Shown one piece after another: positions 6,061 through 7,010 of a DNA stretch of 7,010 nucleotides; within the stretch, counting starts at the first letter, position 1, and the number at the start of each line of letters is the position of its first letter. Origin of the DNA: Deltaproteobacteria bacterium UBA5754. GTDB taxonomy: Bacteria > Desulfobacterota > Dissulfuribacteria > Dissulfuribacterales > UBA5754. A model generated the notes under the pieces. The model did not search any database. It was not told the DNA's origin and saw nothing but the letters and a program-made list of their open reading frames with translations. The translations under genes and the position numbers were made by a program. The DNA lies in the NCBI GenBank assembly GCA_002419025.1, contig DIFG01000030.1, positions 1 through 7,010 of the forward strand. Reading direction: 5' to 3'.

Positions 6061-6895
6061 GCTAAGAAACGAATCAGAGACACGCCCTTGGGCCCGCAAG
6101 TCCCTCGGGCAGAACTTCCTCGTGCACCGGGAGACCATTGAGGCCATTGTCCGAATCACGGACATCCGACCTGGCGAAACGGTCATAGAGCTCGGCCCCG
6201 GTCTCGGGGCCATCACCTGGGGGCTTGCGGCCTGCGCATCCCGGGTGATAGCAGTTGAGATCGATTCGAGGCTCGTCTCCTGGCTCACCAAGCCCGGCCG
6301 CCTTCCCGAAAACGTGGAGGTCCTTCATCAGGACATGCTCGATGTTTGCTTTTCGGAGCTGGCCGACCGCTTCGGTCCGGGGCTTGCGGTGGTGGGGAAC
6401 CTCCCGTACAACATTGCAAGCCGAATGGTCTTTCGGCTCGTGGAGGAGCGGGCCTGGATATCAAGGGCCATCCTCATGTTTCAGAAGGAGGTGGCGGAGC
6501 GGATCCAGGGACGGCCCGGAACCAAGGATTACGGGATCCTTTCCGTCATGGCCCAGTCTTTTTCGGATATAGACCGTCTTTTTGACATCCCGCCGGGATC
6601 TTTCAGACCGGTTCCCAAGGTGACCTCGACCCTTCTTAGGTTCCGGTTCCGTGAGCCTGCGACCCCGGTGCTGGACCTGGACGTCTTCAAAAAGGTGGTA
6701 AAAGCCGCCTTTTCCAGGCGCAGGAAGATGCTCGCAAACAACCTTAAGACCCTTGCCGGGATCGATCTGGAAGAATTGGATGAGGTCCTCGGTTCCTGCG
6801 GCATCTCCGGAAGGAGCAGGGCCGAGGAACTCGATGTTCATTCATTCATCTGCCTTGCAAATACCCTTGCACTGGGATGTCTGAGGCAGAAATGA
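6053..6895 (+). CDS. rsmA: 16S rRNA dimethyladenosine transferase RsmA/KsgA
   Basis: Dimethylates two adjacent adenosines (A1518 and A1519, E. coli numbering) near the 3' end of 16S rRNA, late in 30S assembly, using S-adenosylmethionine. In the 280-residue product the motifs run in order: KSLGQNFL (16-23), the SAM-binding ELGPGLGAIT (46-55), VEID (68-71) with acidic Glu69, HQD (92-94), the catalytic NLPYN (116-120), FQKEVAERI (143-151) and FRPVPKVTS (194-202). The basic C-terminal segment includes AFSRRRKMLANNLK (209-222). The frame is open from 5846, but that start would overlap most of the DUF2062 gene and give 349 residues. The family is usually 260-290 residues and begins shortly before K-x-L-G-Q-N-F. 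I chose ATG 6053, preceded by a weak TGGA; ATG 6044 adds three residues. Both overlap the end of the DUF2062 gene (stop 6058-6060), which implies coupling. Confidence 0.96.
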   Translation: MYRLRNESETRPWARKSLGQNFLVHRETIEAIVRITDIRPGETVIELGPGLGAITWGLAACASRVIAVEIDSRLVSWLTKPGRLPENVEVLHQDMLDVCFSELADRFGPGLAVVGNLPYNIASRMVFRLVEERAWISRAILMFQKEVAERIQGRPGTKDYGILSVMAQSFSDIDRLFDIPPGSFRPVPKVTSTLLRFRFREPATPVLDLDVFKKVVKAAFSRRRKMLANNLKTLAGIDLEELDEVLGSCGISGRSRAEELDVHSFICLANTLALGCLRQK

Positions 6896-7010
6896 TGATA
6901 GTGGTGAGATATAAATCAATTGGTTGCGTGTATCCTGAGAGATTTTCGGTTCTTCGTCATTTTGTGTGGAATTTGGGTTCTTCGTCATTTTGTGTGGATT
7001 GGAGCTATAC
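6892..7010 (+). pseudogene. Possible fourth operon gene, interrupted by IS-like repeats
   Basis: ATG at 6892 shares ATGA with the rsmA stop (6893-6895) and has a good Shine-Dalgarno sequence, GAGG at 6883-6886 with a 5-base spacer. A second in-frame ATG follows at once. The frame reads MMIVVRYKSIGCVYPERF and stays open to the window end. From about base 6944 it runs through the tandem insertion-sequence-like repeats, so only about 18 codons look native. I do not recognise the peptide. The coupling geometry matches the upstream junctions, so I infer that a further operon gene was cut by the repeat insertion. Chance cannot be excluded for so short a stretch. Confidence 0.35.
6948..6998 (+). repeat. 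Tandem pair of IS-like terminal repeats, right window edge
   Basis: Two identical 23-base copies lie at 6948-6970 and 6976-6998, each starting GGTTCTTCG and ending TTTTGTGTGGA. Their period is 28 bases. The similarity extends upstream through TTT plus one mismatch (6944-6947 and 6972-6975). The second copy, with its flanks (6975-7000), is the inverted partner of bases 1-26. The orientation puts the outer tip at the left of each copy, so an ISL3-like element would extend to the right beyond the window. The family name is from memory. Confidence 0.6.

Noticed and set aside
1..7010. CRISPR array, tRNA or rRNA gene, phage or defence cassette
   Set aside because: No regularly spaced repeat series, cloverleaf or rRNA-like segment, and no defence or phage gene family, is visible on either strand.

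Overview
This 7,010-base window looks like an ordinary stretch of chromosome from a fairly GC-rich Gram-negative bacterium, squeezed between two insertion-sequence-like ends. Anaerobic Desulfobacterota/deltaproteobacteria are my best guess. That rests on an orphan membrane polyferredoxin, the general look of the proteins, and a TTGATGG...CCATCAA repeat at the left edge that resembles repeats I remember from that group. The assignment is tentative.

Layout. Bases 1-26 and 6975-7000 are imperfect inverted copies of one sequence (22 of 26 positions agree), and a second direct copy lies at 6948-6970. They look like ISL3-type terminal repeats facing out of the window, so the segment may be a contig that ends where repeated elements begin. 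A short dyad element (about 49-127) lies inside the left end. Next come an MFS transporter (minus strand, 157-1404), a 219-base divergent intergenic region with back-to-back promoter candidates and two dyads, and a 6-phosphogluconolactonase-family protein whose usual catalytic residues are replaced (plus strand, 1624-2364). Convergent to it, after a 163-base gap with a possible hairpin, is a membrane protein with NapH/NosR-type iron-sulfur motifs (minus strand, 2528-4099). An AT-richer 357-base gap follows.

The right third is a compact plus-strand operon: tsaD (t6A37 tRNA modification), a DUF2062 membrane protein and rsmA (16S rRNA dimethyladenosine transferase). Their junctions overlap, which suggests translational coupling. 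A further start codon overlaps the rsmA stop and has a good Shine-Dalgarno sequence. Its frame runs into the insertion-sequence-like repeats after about 18 codons, so a fourth operon gene may have been interrupted there.

How the genes fit together. tsaD and rsmA both serve translation by modifying tRNA and rRNA, with the DUF2062 protein of unknown role between them. The transporter, the degenerate lactonase homologue and the polyferredoxin are separate single-gene units with no shared pathway that I can show. I see no new multi-gene system. The items most worth a second look are the degenerate lactonase homologue, the paired insertion-sequence-like ends with the broken fourth operon gene, and the compositionally distinct polyferredoxin.
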